From positions 434,001-498,000 of the forward strand of contig NW_026570248.1 of NCBI RefSeq assembly GCF_019649055.1: DNA of 64,000 bases, read 5' to 3'. Origin of the DNA: Paramacrobiotus metropolitanus (lineage: Eukaryota; Tardigrada; Eutardigrada; Parachela; Macrobiotidae). A model generated the notes under the pieces. That model saw nothing but the letters and a program-made list of their open reading frames with translations. It was not told the origin of the DNA and ran no database searches. Shown in pieces: positions 11,813-23,302 of this stretch. The number at the start of each line of letters is the position of its first letter. The stretch's first letter is position 1. Position numbers and translations under genes: made by a program.

Positions 11813-12829
11813 ACCTGTGGATTCTGGCTGCTTGTTTGTAGTTTTTTCTGTCGGTCTCTGTATTTGCTAGGTTCTCGAATGTCGTAAAATCATCTTAATC
11901 GTCAGTTGTTTTCGCTTATGTTGGTTTGAACATTTTCATGGTGTCTGATAGTGCATAGTTATACGGTGCGGGTATAGGTTTGTAGTTTGCCTTCAGGAAT
12001 GTCGACGAGTCGATAAGATGTAGGATCCTATCATAGACATGCTTGCGGATGATTAATCATTACGAATTAATTATTCTTGCGAATTAATCATTACGACCGA
12101 AGCACAAAACAAATGCATTAAAAAGAAGCCTGTATATATACTTACGTTATATATTATTATACCGTACTCTCTATGTATACCACTTTTGCATGGTATACAA
12201 GTGGTAGTAAGATTAGTTCAGCATTGGTAATTTTATTGGTTTTCTATGTTGACTACCAACTACCAAGACGTTATGATGTGCGCTTGGCTTCGTTTTGCGT
12301 GTTTGTTTTTCGATCATGATGAAAGTTATGGCCTTTGTGAATATCATGTATGCAACCGTTAAAGATCTACCGGAAAATAAAAAATATCCGCTTTCTATAC
12401 AGTATTAGATGGCTCGGCTCAATGGAAAGTTTCAATAATGATGCATATTTTTACTGTCGCTCGGATCGACATGCATTGTAGTCGACGTATGTCAGTTCTG
12501 ATGTTATATCTATACAAGAAACAGCCTCGGCTTCGCCTCCGCGTTTCTTGGGTTCTATACTCCTTGGCCGGTTTACGGATTGTTAACTTAGAACGGATAA
12601 ATCTGAAGAGCCCGATAACAAAAATTTTATAAAAAATGGATGTTTTGGTTTCGTGCAGTCGAACGCAATTACTTTGACTTTACAGATCATTTTTTGTTAA
12701 ATTTTCTTAGCGAAAAACCATCCGAATCTAATCACCCACGAGAGTATCACATTACAAACTGAAAGGACGCTAAAAGGACAGTGGTGCTAGATAGGTCACC
12801 CATTAAGAACTTAGCAGGCGCTGCTCTAT

Positions 12830-13400
12830 TTTGCTCAGTAATATTGCAGTTTTGTCATACGTTCACCTAAGGGGCTCTGTGCACTGGATAGCTTTGGTAG
12901 CTCGGTCACCCACCTACCTAACGGGATCTATGCAAAGTACAGTACTGGTAACTCGGTCACTAGATCACTTAACGGAGTTTATACGCTGGACAGTAGTGCT
13001 AGCTCGCCCATTAGATCACTTAACGGAGTTCGTGCACTGGACAGTAGTGGTAGCTCGGTCACGCGTTCACCTAACGGGCTCTGTGCACTGGACAGTATTG
13101 GTAGCTCGGACTGGACAGTATTGGTAGCTCGGTCACCCATCTTCCTAACGGGATCTATGCACTGGACAGTATTGGTAGCTCGGTCATCCATCTACCTAAC
13201 GGGATCTATGCACTGGACAGTATCGGCAGCTCGGTCACCCATCTACCTAACGAGATCTATGCATTGGACAGTATTGGTAGCTCGGTCACAAGATCACTTA
13301 ACGGAGTTTGTGCACTGGACAGTAGTGGTATCTCGGTACTCTTTCACCTAACGGGTTCTGGGCACTGGACAGTGGTGGTAGCTCGGTCACGTACTCACCC
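12830..13400 (+). repeat. Minisatellite, 51-bp unit (17 codons)
   Basis: About eleven diverged units, most 51 bp long, each carrying a form of CACTGGACAGTATTGGTAGC. Read in frame on the plus strand, units give peptides such as RSPIFLTGSMHWTVLVA. Because 51 is a multiple of three, a frame stays open through several units. Two sub-types alternate: one with CCTAACGGGATCTATG, the other with CACTTAACGGAGTTTGTG. One unit near 13110 is a partial duplicate. There are no start or splice signals that would make it a gene. Confidence 0.85.
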
Positions 13401-13598
13401 AGCGAAAGTTTCAAGGTGACCTTTAAGATGGGTTGGATCAATCTGGTCTTGATGCCGGCTTGATACTGGCTCGATATTTTCATAAAAAAAACACATGCCG
13501 GCCACTTCTGAACTATCCCGGATCTAATGGCGTTGTCCGTTTTTCCAGAAGTTTTATGGTTATAGAGATCTCAAAACTATGGGGCGCCGCGCGTAGTA
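13351..13598 (+). repeat. Dispersed repeat family, copy 1
   Basis: The sequence from the end of the minisatellite to the transposon insertion point has a diverged counterpart at 61020-61295. Shared landmarks are GGACAGTGGTGGTAGC, GGGTTGGAT, TGGCGTTGTC and the 20-mer CTCAAAACTATGGGGCGCCG. It is therefore a dispersed element whose left part is the amplified 51-bp unit. It is interrupted by the TIR element that follows; the family continues after 14200 with TAGATCTTG. Confidence 0.7.
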
Positions 13599-14197
13599 CT
13601 TCGAATGCTGCCTTATATGGGCTCCCTTGTATTACTCTCCCTTATCTGGGCTCCCGGCTAGTTAGCAATACCCGTCAAATTGAATTTATCGGATTTATAG
13701 CAGAGCCCTTTTCTACTTCTTTCAACCGGATTTACAAGTGAGCACACCAAAGAATTCCGAAATTTCACATCCGAATTATATTTATATATATTATCTATAT
13801 AATAATATTTTTCATTAATTTCAACCGGATTTGCCAATGAACAAACTGAAAAATGCCGAAATTTCTTATCACATTATTTTTTCATGGGGTTCTTAGTGCA
13901 TTTAAGCGGGCGATGTTTAGAAAGACCTTAAATTTAGAAAGATTTTGAATTTTAGAAAGATTTTGAATCTGCCGTTGATGCAACCTGAGCATTTTGAAAG
14001 AAACTAAATGCTACAAAAGTACTGGCAAAATAAGTATTTTAAATAAATCAAAATTTTCAGTCAGGCATAACACTGATAACAGCTGCGAAAGTGTGAGTTA
14101 TAACGTAACCGCCCATGTAGAGGTTTGCTCATATTGCCCGGGAGCCCAGATAAGGGAGAGTAATATAAGGGGAGCCCATATAAGGCAGCATTCGAAG
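13599..14197. mobile_element. 599-bp TIR transposon with TA target duplication
   Basis: Left arm 13599 to about 13658 and right arm about 14138-14197 are inverted copies about 60 bp long with few mismatches, each starting CTTCGAATGCTGCC. Each arm carries two sub-repeats, CCTTATATGGGCTCCC and CCTTATCTGGGCTCCC. A TA lies on both sides. The homologous repeat copy at 61.3 kb has a single TA at the same place, which is an empty site. The interior has AT-rich diverged direct repeats (TTTCAACCGGATTT near 13717 and 13820) and no transposase, so it is a non-autonomous Tc1/mariner-type element by its TA target. Confidence 0.8.
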
Positions 14198-14611
14198 TAT
14201 AGATCTTGTACTTAATATACTGAAGTTCTGTAACATACACTGTATTTCTACTTCTTTTGGAATGCGATCATATAATAATTATTATTGGCAAATTGCGAGC
14301 CCCGACCTCCGTAATCCAGTCTCGGAACATAACCTGCGCAATTTTAAATCCTGCATATAAGCACTGTCGCACTAAATTCTCACCACTACTCGATCGTAGG
14401 TTTGCGCGTAATTATATGTTCGTGTATTTGATAAGTCAGCTCGCGAATCGTGACCTTTGCTGTGTGGCCAGCCTTTAACTGATATTAATAGGGCTGATTA
14501 TCTTTTAGTGACTGACTAATATGAAATGGCCTTTTTTTATTTCAGAAGCTGGCTTCCTCCAGAATATATTTGTATTATTTTTACTGGGCTGGAACATAAT
14601 ATAAATATAAT

Positions 14612-17600
14612 ATGCCTACTGTGGAATCTTGCTCATTAAGTACTGTCGCGGCAAACTCTGCCGGCGCAATATCTAAACATCCTAGGAGACCTTCGTGCCC
14701 CTTTGACACCACGGTTAACATTTCAAGTCCGACATCATCCAAAAAACGATTCCAACGTCTGCGTGTCAGGAGTTTGAGCCGAAATCGTAATTCAGCAAAG
14801 CCAAAAGACGAAAGCAACAGTATTGTTACCCAGCTTGCTAATCCTGCACTGAGGCGGCGTAACAATTCGGCTGGAAATATTTACGCCGTCGACTCTTATT
14901 TGACCGCAATGGATCGGTCCGGACTGTCGGGATCCATAACGCGAGCTTCCAGGTCAACGCTTGAACTTGTACAAGATTTGCAGCGTAATACGCTAAAACA
15001 TTTATCGAAAAGCTGGGATTCTTTGGGACGGGTATGTAAATTAAAGTAGACGATCGACATTAAAATAAATAGTCTAGTTGCGGCGCATTACCGCTCTATA
15101 ATAGTTACCTAGATCGATCCTAGAGTACTAATAAAATAAATTACTAATAAAGTACAGTATAAACAGCATAAATAAGTAGTACTACTACTTACTACGATCC
15201 TGTATAGACTTCTGCAAAGAAAAAGCCTTATAGGACTACAATAAAACGTTTCCTACGATGAACTACGGTTTCCCTCGCATTGAGCGACAATTGTATACGT
15301 CGTCGTTACGATACATCCTCTCCCTATGTATATTTGCAACAAAATTTAGTGCTAGTGAGGTAAGCCTTTTGACAGCACACACTAGACGGTAGACGGTATT
15401 TTAAAATTTGAAAGGAGTCTATGTAGGTACTAGTATAGAAGTATTGCTATTAGCGTCGCACTGTGAAAATGCCCATTGCTGTAGTCAGTTATTGCTATAG
15501 TCAGTTATAGTCAGTCAGCAGACTCACTGGTCAGCACAAAATAATATCGTACAATGTACATAACAACACTGACCTATCCCAGCAGTGTGCCGGTAGGAAT
15601 GCCGGTGCATTAATTAATTTGACTGATAGGAGCATTATGCCTACGCTTCGAAAAAATGCTCGTTGTAATAAGAAACAACGGATTAATAGAATGGGAGATT
15701 TCGATGAGACAATTTTATCTCAAGGTTAATGAATTAAGTTTTGGTCGTCTTTACCTTTACTAACAGAACAGGTAGCAGGGGCCACGGAATATTGTACATA
15801 GTCTAGAGTAGGCAGTACGCACACGATGACGCCTGATACGAGTAATATAGTGCAATGGCTACCAGAAATGCTCGATATTAACCGGTACTACTATACCAGC
15901 ACCAGCCATCCTGCGGCAGCGGTGCGGTTACCACCGTGATTCAGGTTAGGCAGAGTGGCAGACGCAGTGTGGTAACTGTCAACATCCGTTTACGGCTTGT
16001 GAGTTGTGAATCTTGTGATAGCCAGCTGCAAAGCTGCAGCAACGCGCGCGATAGCAGACAAGCGTGATCGGAGATTGCATTGGCGTAACAGAGTTCATTT
16101 CTGGCCTAGAACCAGCGAGCATATTTTACTGACTGTCCATGGATCTACCTGTTTGAGTTCGAGTGCGAACGAAAAACTGTTTTTGCAGTGTAATACTTAG
16201 CTTGTCTGCTCAGTTTGGTGGAAATAATGAGCCAGTAATCTCAAACGCGTCATATCGTAAGGAATTTCATGCACAGGAAGATCTGGCTTTCTCTTTAGAT
16301 GGCGGAGGGACGGAACTGCCAGATTATTCTTCTCGATGGAAGAAAGATTGAAATCTTTGTTCAGGTAAGACGTTATGCCGTCGCTGGCAATTAGGCTAAT
16401 GGGGGCCAAAACTTTAAAACTTTGTAACATTAATGATTATTATGCAGTATTGAGGAGTCGTCAGTATTACACAATAATCATAATGCTTAATTTTTACTGC
16501 TGCATTCATCGAACCTAAAATTTCGCGCGACGTATTGATAATAATTAGATATTGATAATCGGTTTCATTTTTGTCTGCCGTCAACCATTACGTAAATAAA
16601 TTTAAGCCATTTAAATTTTGAGCTGATTTAATTTTTGTGGTTGGACAAAATGCTAGTTTCAATCTCATCACTTTCTGATATTGCTAGCTTAATCCACGGT
16701 ATTAGAGATTTGCCACTGGTGCCGCTGCTTGAAACTTTACTTTTAACGTATTAAGAAATCTTCTCCAGCACTTGAAGCTTTGATGCATCTTTTTTAAATT
16801 TTATTAGAAATTTTTTGCTATTTCCTCGGAGCATTGTTTCTGGAATTGCTTATTCTGCGGCGTGCCGTCATGTTTCGGTTTGGTCGGTTCTAGACCTAGA
16901 ATGATCCGTTACTTATTTGTAAAAAACTGAAATGCGAGGAAATATATTTATAAACGTAGGTAAATTAGCGGTATCGTGGTTAATGGCTTTTTATCGTTGT
17001 TCGCCATTCTGTGCATATGTTTTCGGATGTGTATGAACTTCTTTGATTTTGTAAATATTTTGAGTTTTAAGCCAGTTTGGAAGCTAATTAGTTGCCCGGT
17101 AATTGTAAAAACAATTCTTTTCCAATTTTGATCAGTGGGCTGCCCCAGTACCTGCTCGTTAAACTTATTAGAGTTCGTAAAATGCTAATTAGCAGTAAAT
17201 AGAGTAAACCTTCTGTAAACACTTTCAATGGAAGACTGCCAGAAGAATAATGGCACCCTTGGCTTTAATATTTACCTAGCCGGAATGGGATATTTTCATC
17301 TTGGTGATCTCTGTTTTGAATGTCAGTATTATTAATTTAGCCGAAGCTGGCTGCCGGCGATCTACTGGATATTGTGAGCTCGCATTATAATCTGAAGGAA
17401 AAGGAGTATTTCGGACTGTGTTATCCGGACGAAACGTAATAATTGACTTTGGCTGTAAAATGTTTTCTCTGATAAGGATTCATTGTGGACTCCTTGCAGC
17501 AATCATTATCATTGGCTACATCTTGAGCGGAAAGTGCTGGAACATGAATTTTTCGCTGCGGCACCAAAGAAAAACAAATCCATTGTGTTATACTTTATGG

Positions 17601-20600
17601 TTAAGTAAGTCCTTGAAATGGAAGCCATACGTATGTGCGTAGGTTTTTTATTGTTTGCTTAAGCGTTGTGGAAAAAAGGCTGTTTGTTTTTCCTTCCATC
17701 CGTACTCTGTCCAGTTTTGTGTATGCAGCAGCACTGTGTGAATCATTAACGTTTCAGGTTTTTTGTGGAATCCATTACACATCTGCGCGATGCGGTTACC
17801 GTGGAACTGTTTTACTTGCAAGCAAAGGCCCTTGTTTTGAAAGGTGTTATCCAAACAGAGCAAGAAACGGCTTTTGAACTGGCATCCTACGCTCTGCAAG
17901 CGAGTTACGGTGACTTTATTGAGTAAGTTAGTAATGACAGCCTTTAAAAGCGCTCATATTGTGTGCTATGAAGTAGGATAAACATTTTTCGCGACCGTCA
18001 TGGAGCACTCTTGAACAGTTACTCCTCTTTTCCACTTTTTTGGGTCAAACTGTTTATACGGAAAATAAATCCGGGGATCACGACCCATGTTTACAAAAGC
18101 TTCAAGCGGCAACCCAAATCGTACGATATTGAATTCCTTTAACACTTGTCTCGAATGTGTTATCCGTGGGCTGACGTGCGTGTAGATCGACCTACAATTG
18201 ATGATTATTTTGCTCGTAATGCCTGCTTAAAAGATTTAATTCTGTTTAACCACTCGGTATTTCTTGTGGTACACATAAAACAGATGGGGTTACGTATAGT
18301 TTGTATACCTAATTGAATTTCGTTCGGCATGGAAATTGTTAACTGTTAAATTAAATGCTTGGACGGATGACATCTTTTTATAGTCTTAAAGCACAAGCTT
18401 GATTATTGGCTTTAATGGGAATTAAAACTTACTACATCTTTGTTTGTCCGTTTTTGCTCATCCATTTCTACTTGAACGTACGATGGCCTACATTTCCGTA
18501 TAATTCATTTGCCGCTTTAGCCTACCTATTGCAGCATTTGTAACAGCTGAGCATATGATTTCACAAAAGTTTACGATAATTTGATAGCGTAGCCGAAGTA
18601 CTTTGTGAATTTGCGTAATGGCAGATGATTATAAATGTGTGACTGAGTTATGAGTTAGAGCCAGTTGCTGGCGTAGACGAAACATAATCCTCTTGATCTT
18701 CATTGCAGCGTGGAAAGCACAATTGACCAGCTTAGGAAACACCAGTTTCTGCCGTCGAAAATCATCAAGGAATCTGCGTCGGCGACTTTCTGGTATGGCA
18801 CAGCTGCGGTGTTTTAGGATGGCGCTGCGGAATACCATATATTAAATCCAAGTCGTTGCAGTGATGAGCGAATATTAGAGTTCTACCGGAAGTGGAAAGG
18901 ACTGCCAAGAGGAAATGCGATAGTGAAGTCAGTGAATCGTAATTGGATCAACAAAACGAATATTAAGTAACGTCCTCGTTTTTTTAGCTATTTGACGATA
19001 ATTGAGACATTGCCTACGTATGGGATCCATTATTATGATGTTATCGACAAAAATGGCGAGAATTTCATTCTCGGAATTAGTTATAAAGGAATCAGCCAAT
19101 ACCAACTTGATGATAAGAAGACAGCGGAAAAGGTAATCGAGTGAAAGTTTGGTTACAGTATTACTAGCTTTAAATCCTGAGCGGAGTCCATCTGTCTTTT
19201 ATTGTCACCCCATCACTAACAACTCAAACAGAGTATTTCTGGTCGACCGCACCCTTTAATTGGCTTTGATGAAGATAAATTATAAATTTGGAGTTTTATT
19301 TTACCTTTCTTTCGTTTGCCGATCTGATTCTGTGTCTCTTCATAAGGCGCTTGCCGTATACGGAGCATTATAACTGAGTACCGAGGCAACAGATCACACC
19401 CACTCATTGTCAACTAAAGCGGACCTTTTTCAGGTTTTTCTGTGGAAAGATCTGGGAAATCTTTTTTTTCGTGATAAAAAGTTCAGTGCTGAAGTCCTTG
19501 AAGCGAGACGGTAAGGTTGCTTCGTGAATAATGTGTGATTATTTGTGTGTTTTGATCGTGTTGCGTCGCATCTGTTTTGTGGTGTGTATTGTTGCAGCGT
19601 TGTGCATGCACTGAGCAGCATAAATTTGTATGAAGATGCCGTTGAAGAACCCGTGGATCAGTGCGATGACCTCTCTAATGCTATTTCCGATCCCACTACC
19701 CAGTAAGTTAGTATTGCTTAGACCCCCTTCCGCTATGCACCGGCTTATTCAAGCATGCAAACAGTAGTTAAATATTATGTGTTGGAAAATCATAATGTGC
19801 TGCTATCGCATTTGTGGGTATGTTGCTGCGAAATGTTGTCGAAAAATTTCTGGTATGGTGAAATTATCGGTGTTTGTTTTGTGCGTAGTTGTGAAATGGA
19901 AGTGTGGACATATCTCGGCAACAGCATGGCACGACACGAACAATGCGCTAATTCTTGACTTTTCAGAGTTTCCGTGAGTAGGCGGACTTTCGCACCAGGA
20001 CAGCTTACAGTGCATGTGTGGTTTGCGGCAACACCTTCTTTGGCCAAAGCAATTTGGACCATGGCCATCAGTCAACATCAGTTCTATTTGGAAAAGAAGG
20101 TATGCGGTATAACCATATAGGTATTGCTGTACTGTATTGGTGTTAACATTTATTCGCTTTCGCATTGTTGTGCTTAGGCAAGCAATCGAAAACACATACG
20201 CCTTTAGGTACGGTACTTGTGTACCAAGTACAAGTTAAGGAAATTTTTGGAATGGCGCAAATACGGCATCTTCCGATTTGATGTGCTTCTGGTCGTACGT
20301 AACTGTGCAAACTAAAGTGACGATGCATCAGATAGAGACAGATAATGATCGGAATATTATTTACCTAATTGTAAGTTCAGACTGACTAACCGGTTACAGC
20401 TTAGATTGTGTTTATTGAATATGCTGTTAACACGTTCTTCGTCGTAAGGATCTGGAATACTGGTATAGAATTCTACGAGTACTATTGTTTTCCTAAATGT
20501 TTTGTAATAGCAGTGCAGGATACGTGGAGTGAACATTTGAATTTTGAATACTGATAAAATAAAATGTTTAAAATTGTCAAAATAAATGCAGGTTTTGTTG

Positions 20601-23128
20601 CTCAGAATATGCTCTGGAGTTGAATGAAATGCGCTACGTACCTAATCGTGTGTTGTCATTAGGTTGCTTGGAGCAAAGATTTTCAGGGTTTCCGCATGTA
20701 GTCCTCCGGCTGTTATTGAAATCAAACGAGTCTCAAGTTCATTTCTTAAATAATTATTTCTATTTCAAATTTTGTTCAGATTACTGAAAACTTCTCGAAA
20801 GTTGAAACGAGCAGTTTCGTAATTAGTGACACGGTTCTTGAATATGCGTGAGCGCTATGACTGACTGAGTATCGTAATCATGATTGTTGACATGCCGATC
20901 AGGGTATGTGCTGAAAAAATTGTTTTATCATACGGAGTACCTGTGAAATGTGCGTCGTGTATTGTTGCTCGTCCGTTGTACGCATAAAATGTCATGCATC
21001 GCACCGAAATAAGGTAGCCATAAAACATGATAGCATAGGATTTTTCATGTAATGTTGTCAGTGTGCTAGAAGAAAAGCAGCTTCTCTATTTTCATGTGTC
21101 TGTCATGCGCATTTCTGCAGAGTTGTAAAAGAAATTTATTCGTAGAAAAACCAGAATGCGGTCGATCAGCGAAGCCCGGCGGAGATCGCAGCGGAGCTGA
21201 CAAATGTGACAAGTTTGTACAGTGTCTCGGACACGTTCAGACCGCGATCAGGAAGCGTGTGCAGCTCTTACAGCTACCGTATTGTTCGTGATGGAAGTAA
21301 GACATTGTTCTGGGTGCAGAACATTGCAACGCAAGAGCTACATATGTTGACATGCTGTCTGTCTGTAACGTCTTTTCTACAGGTTTGACATCCGGTTTCG
21401 CTTCCGATGACAGCATTTCACAGATGAGCGACATTGAGAAGAAGGAAATGTTTGTAACAGCGAAGAGCAAACGTGACGCTTTATGCGAAGTGTTGGCTGC
21501 GAAATTATTGAAACTGAAGGAAATATGTATCGAGGAAGCGGTGAGTCCCTATTTGCCAATGAAAGCCTGTATTGACTCAAGTGTCAAAGTTGAGTAAGCC
21601 TACACAAGTATTTTATTAACAGCAAGATGCTTTGCAGCAAATAACCGGCGAACTACCGCCGGAAACACCACTAAACCCCGGTGAGCCCGTTCCCCAAGTT
21701 CGAAGACGCATCGGCACAGCGTTCGAATTGACATCCAATCGGATGGAATCGGAGGCGTTGACGGGTGAAGAAAAGGATCTAGCTGATCTCGAACTCCGCT
21801 ATGAACTGCAAATAAATATTACCAAGGCCGCTGAGAAATTACTGAATGATGCTGGCGCCAAAACAATAAGAAGACAGCGGAAGCAGGCATATCGAAGGGA
21901 ACATTTAAAGGTTAATAGGAGTTTGAAACATTGCCCTTTCATAATTCTTATGGTTTTCGGTTTTCAGTTGAAAGAGTTAGAGAAAGCTCTCAGAGACATG
22001 CGCGTGACTATGGACCGTGATCAGTTGCCGTTTGATGTGCGCGATATTCAAATGTCCCACTCAAGCTCATTATCAAGTGGTTTGGGCGACTCGTCTTCGC
22101 TGCAGTCCTTCACCCGTCCACCGCATTCACCGGCGCTATCACTCCGCTCATCGACCAGTCGCAGCTCGATATCCATTCCAGAGGCCTCAAGCACGCCGCC
22201 TTCGCGTTCTCACAGCAATAGCAACTTCCGCCCGGGAACTGGATATGTTCCCAGTGCTGTGTACCAGACGAGCACCGGGTACCGGCACCAGCAGTATCCG
22301 ACAATGTCTCCCATTGCTTATGCCCACACTAAACCGGAGATGGTCCACACTAGCTCCCTACCCAATGCTCTTACACTTGAAAAGAAGGCTGCTGCGGCAC
22401 CGATTGTTCGGGCAGAACCAAAGATCATCAATCACCAGATACTGGTTGAAGGACCAGTGCGAATAGCAACTTCCGCCACGCTGACTGCGTCCCCAGCGGC
22501 GCGTGCAACGAGTTGGGATCGTAATCGAGTCAGGCATGTGGAATCTACTGTCAGATCACCAACGCTTGAGCCAGATTTGAGGTATTCCACTTTGGATCAG
22601 CGAAGGCGCCACCGAGCACGAGAATGGCAGGAAACCACCATTGATTATCATAGCCGCCATCCTACAACACCAGCGGCGCGCTTGCCTGCTAATGGCCCTG
22701 GAAGCCCACCGCCAGTTGGCTATACAGCAGAAATAACTAAACCGTATGAGCTGACCGATTATTACAAGTACAGCAACCGAATGCGACAGTTAATACGGAC
22801 AACCCCGGACGGTTATGATGGAAAGGATTGCCGTTCAGATATTGCCAGATCGCCTAACGGCACGGTTTTACTTGCTCAAAACGGCCCCATTTCCGCATCA
22901 CCGATAGGAAATGGGTACCGTATAAGTACGGCATCCCCTAGCGGCGGGTCGTCGTCTTCGGCCCGGTCAGATCGAACCATGTCGCCAAAACTACAGACTG
23001 CCACTGCGCAGCTGTATGTCCAGTCCCGTCCATTACAGTGCTTACCGGCGCTTCCACGAGCAGCACGCAACGAAGCCCAAATCGCGTGGAATGATGAAGG
23101 CGTACCAAAGACCCCAACGATTGTGTAG
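14612..23128 (+). CDS. FRMD4: FERM domain-containing protein 4 (FRMD4), 15 coding exons
   Basis: FRMD4A/B link cytohesin-type Arf exchange factors to the Par polarity complex at epithelial junctions. Coding exons: 14612-15031, 16299-16364, 17341-17435, 17500-17604, 17758-17922, 18709-18792, 18862-18927, 18988-19132, 19434-19510, 19598-19702, 19967-20099, 21146-21296, 21383-21540, 21623-21910, 21968-23128; 1072 residues. The first exon is a 140-residue basic, Ser/Arg-rich extension. Vertebrate FRMD4 begins at the equivalent of the second exon (MAEGRNCQIILLDGRKIEIF), which also opens with ATG, so a 932-residue form is possible. The FERM domain spans residues about 145-470 (NLKEKEYFG, KVLEHEF, TLPTYGIHYYDV, FFRDKKFSVEV, WTMAISQHQFYLEKK). 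The coiled-coil cytohesin-binding region follows (LNPGEPVPQVRRRIGTAFEL), then a Ser/Pro-rich tail ending TIV, a class I PDZ ligand. An acceptor before 14545 implies an upstream non-coding exon. Confidence 0.93.
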
Positions 23129-23241
23129 TGTTTTGTGTTCGACACGGATCGTTGTGTATATGTATGCTGCTTGTTATCTTCCGCACCTGTGATGCAACAT
23201 TTTTGAGTGCCTTTTTTATACGAAGTTGTGGGGAATTTAAT

Positions 23242-23247
23242 TTTATT
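23242..23247 (-). terminator. Poly(A) signal of the orphan glycoprotein gene
   Basis: TTTATT on the plus strand reads AATAAA on the minus strand, 55 nt past the stop codon of the minus-strand gene ending at 23303. The convergent FRMD4 stop is only about 115 bp further, so the two 3' UTRs probably overlap. Confidence 0.5.
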
Positions 23248-23302
23248 GTTTTGTGGTTTTTGTAGTAAATCCGTTGTTGTTTTGCTGCAATTTTATGCTA
23301 CT

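Larger units (their letters stand above)
3879..14544. other. Gene-poor spacer between XPC and FRMD4
   Basis: About 10.6 kb without a recognisable host gene. It is AT-rich, except for a GC-rich patch near 10.7-11.8 kb, and dense in short GTAC/TAC words. It contains hairpins, a reverse-transcriptase-like scrap, a hAT-like MITE, a minisatellite and a TIR transposon, each listed separately. The stretches 4.0-5.0, 5.6-8.9 and 11.9-12.8 kb show only short frames without homology I recognise. It may include the promoters of XPC (near 3.9 kb) and FRMD4 (before 14.5 kb). Confidence 0.6.

Noticed and set aside
12830-13400. CRISPR array
   Set aside because: Units abut each other with no unique spacers, repeats are diverged, and the DNA is eukaryotic.
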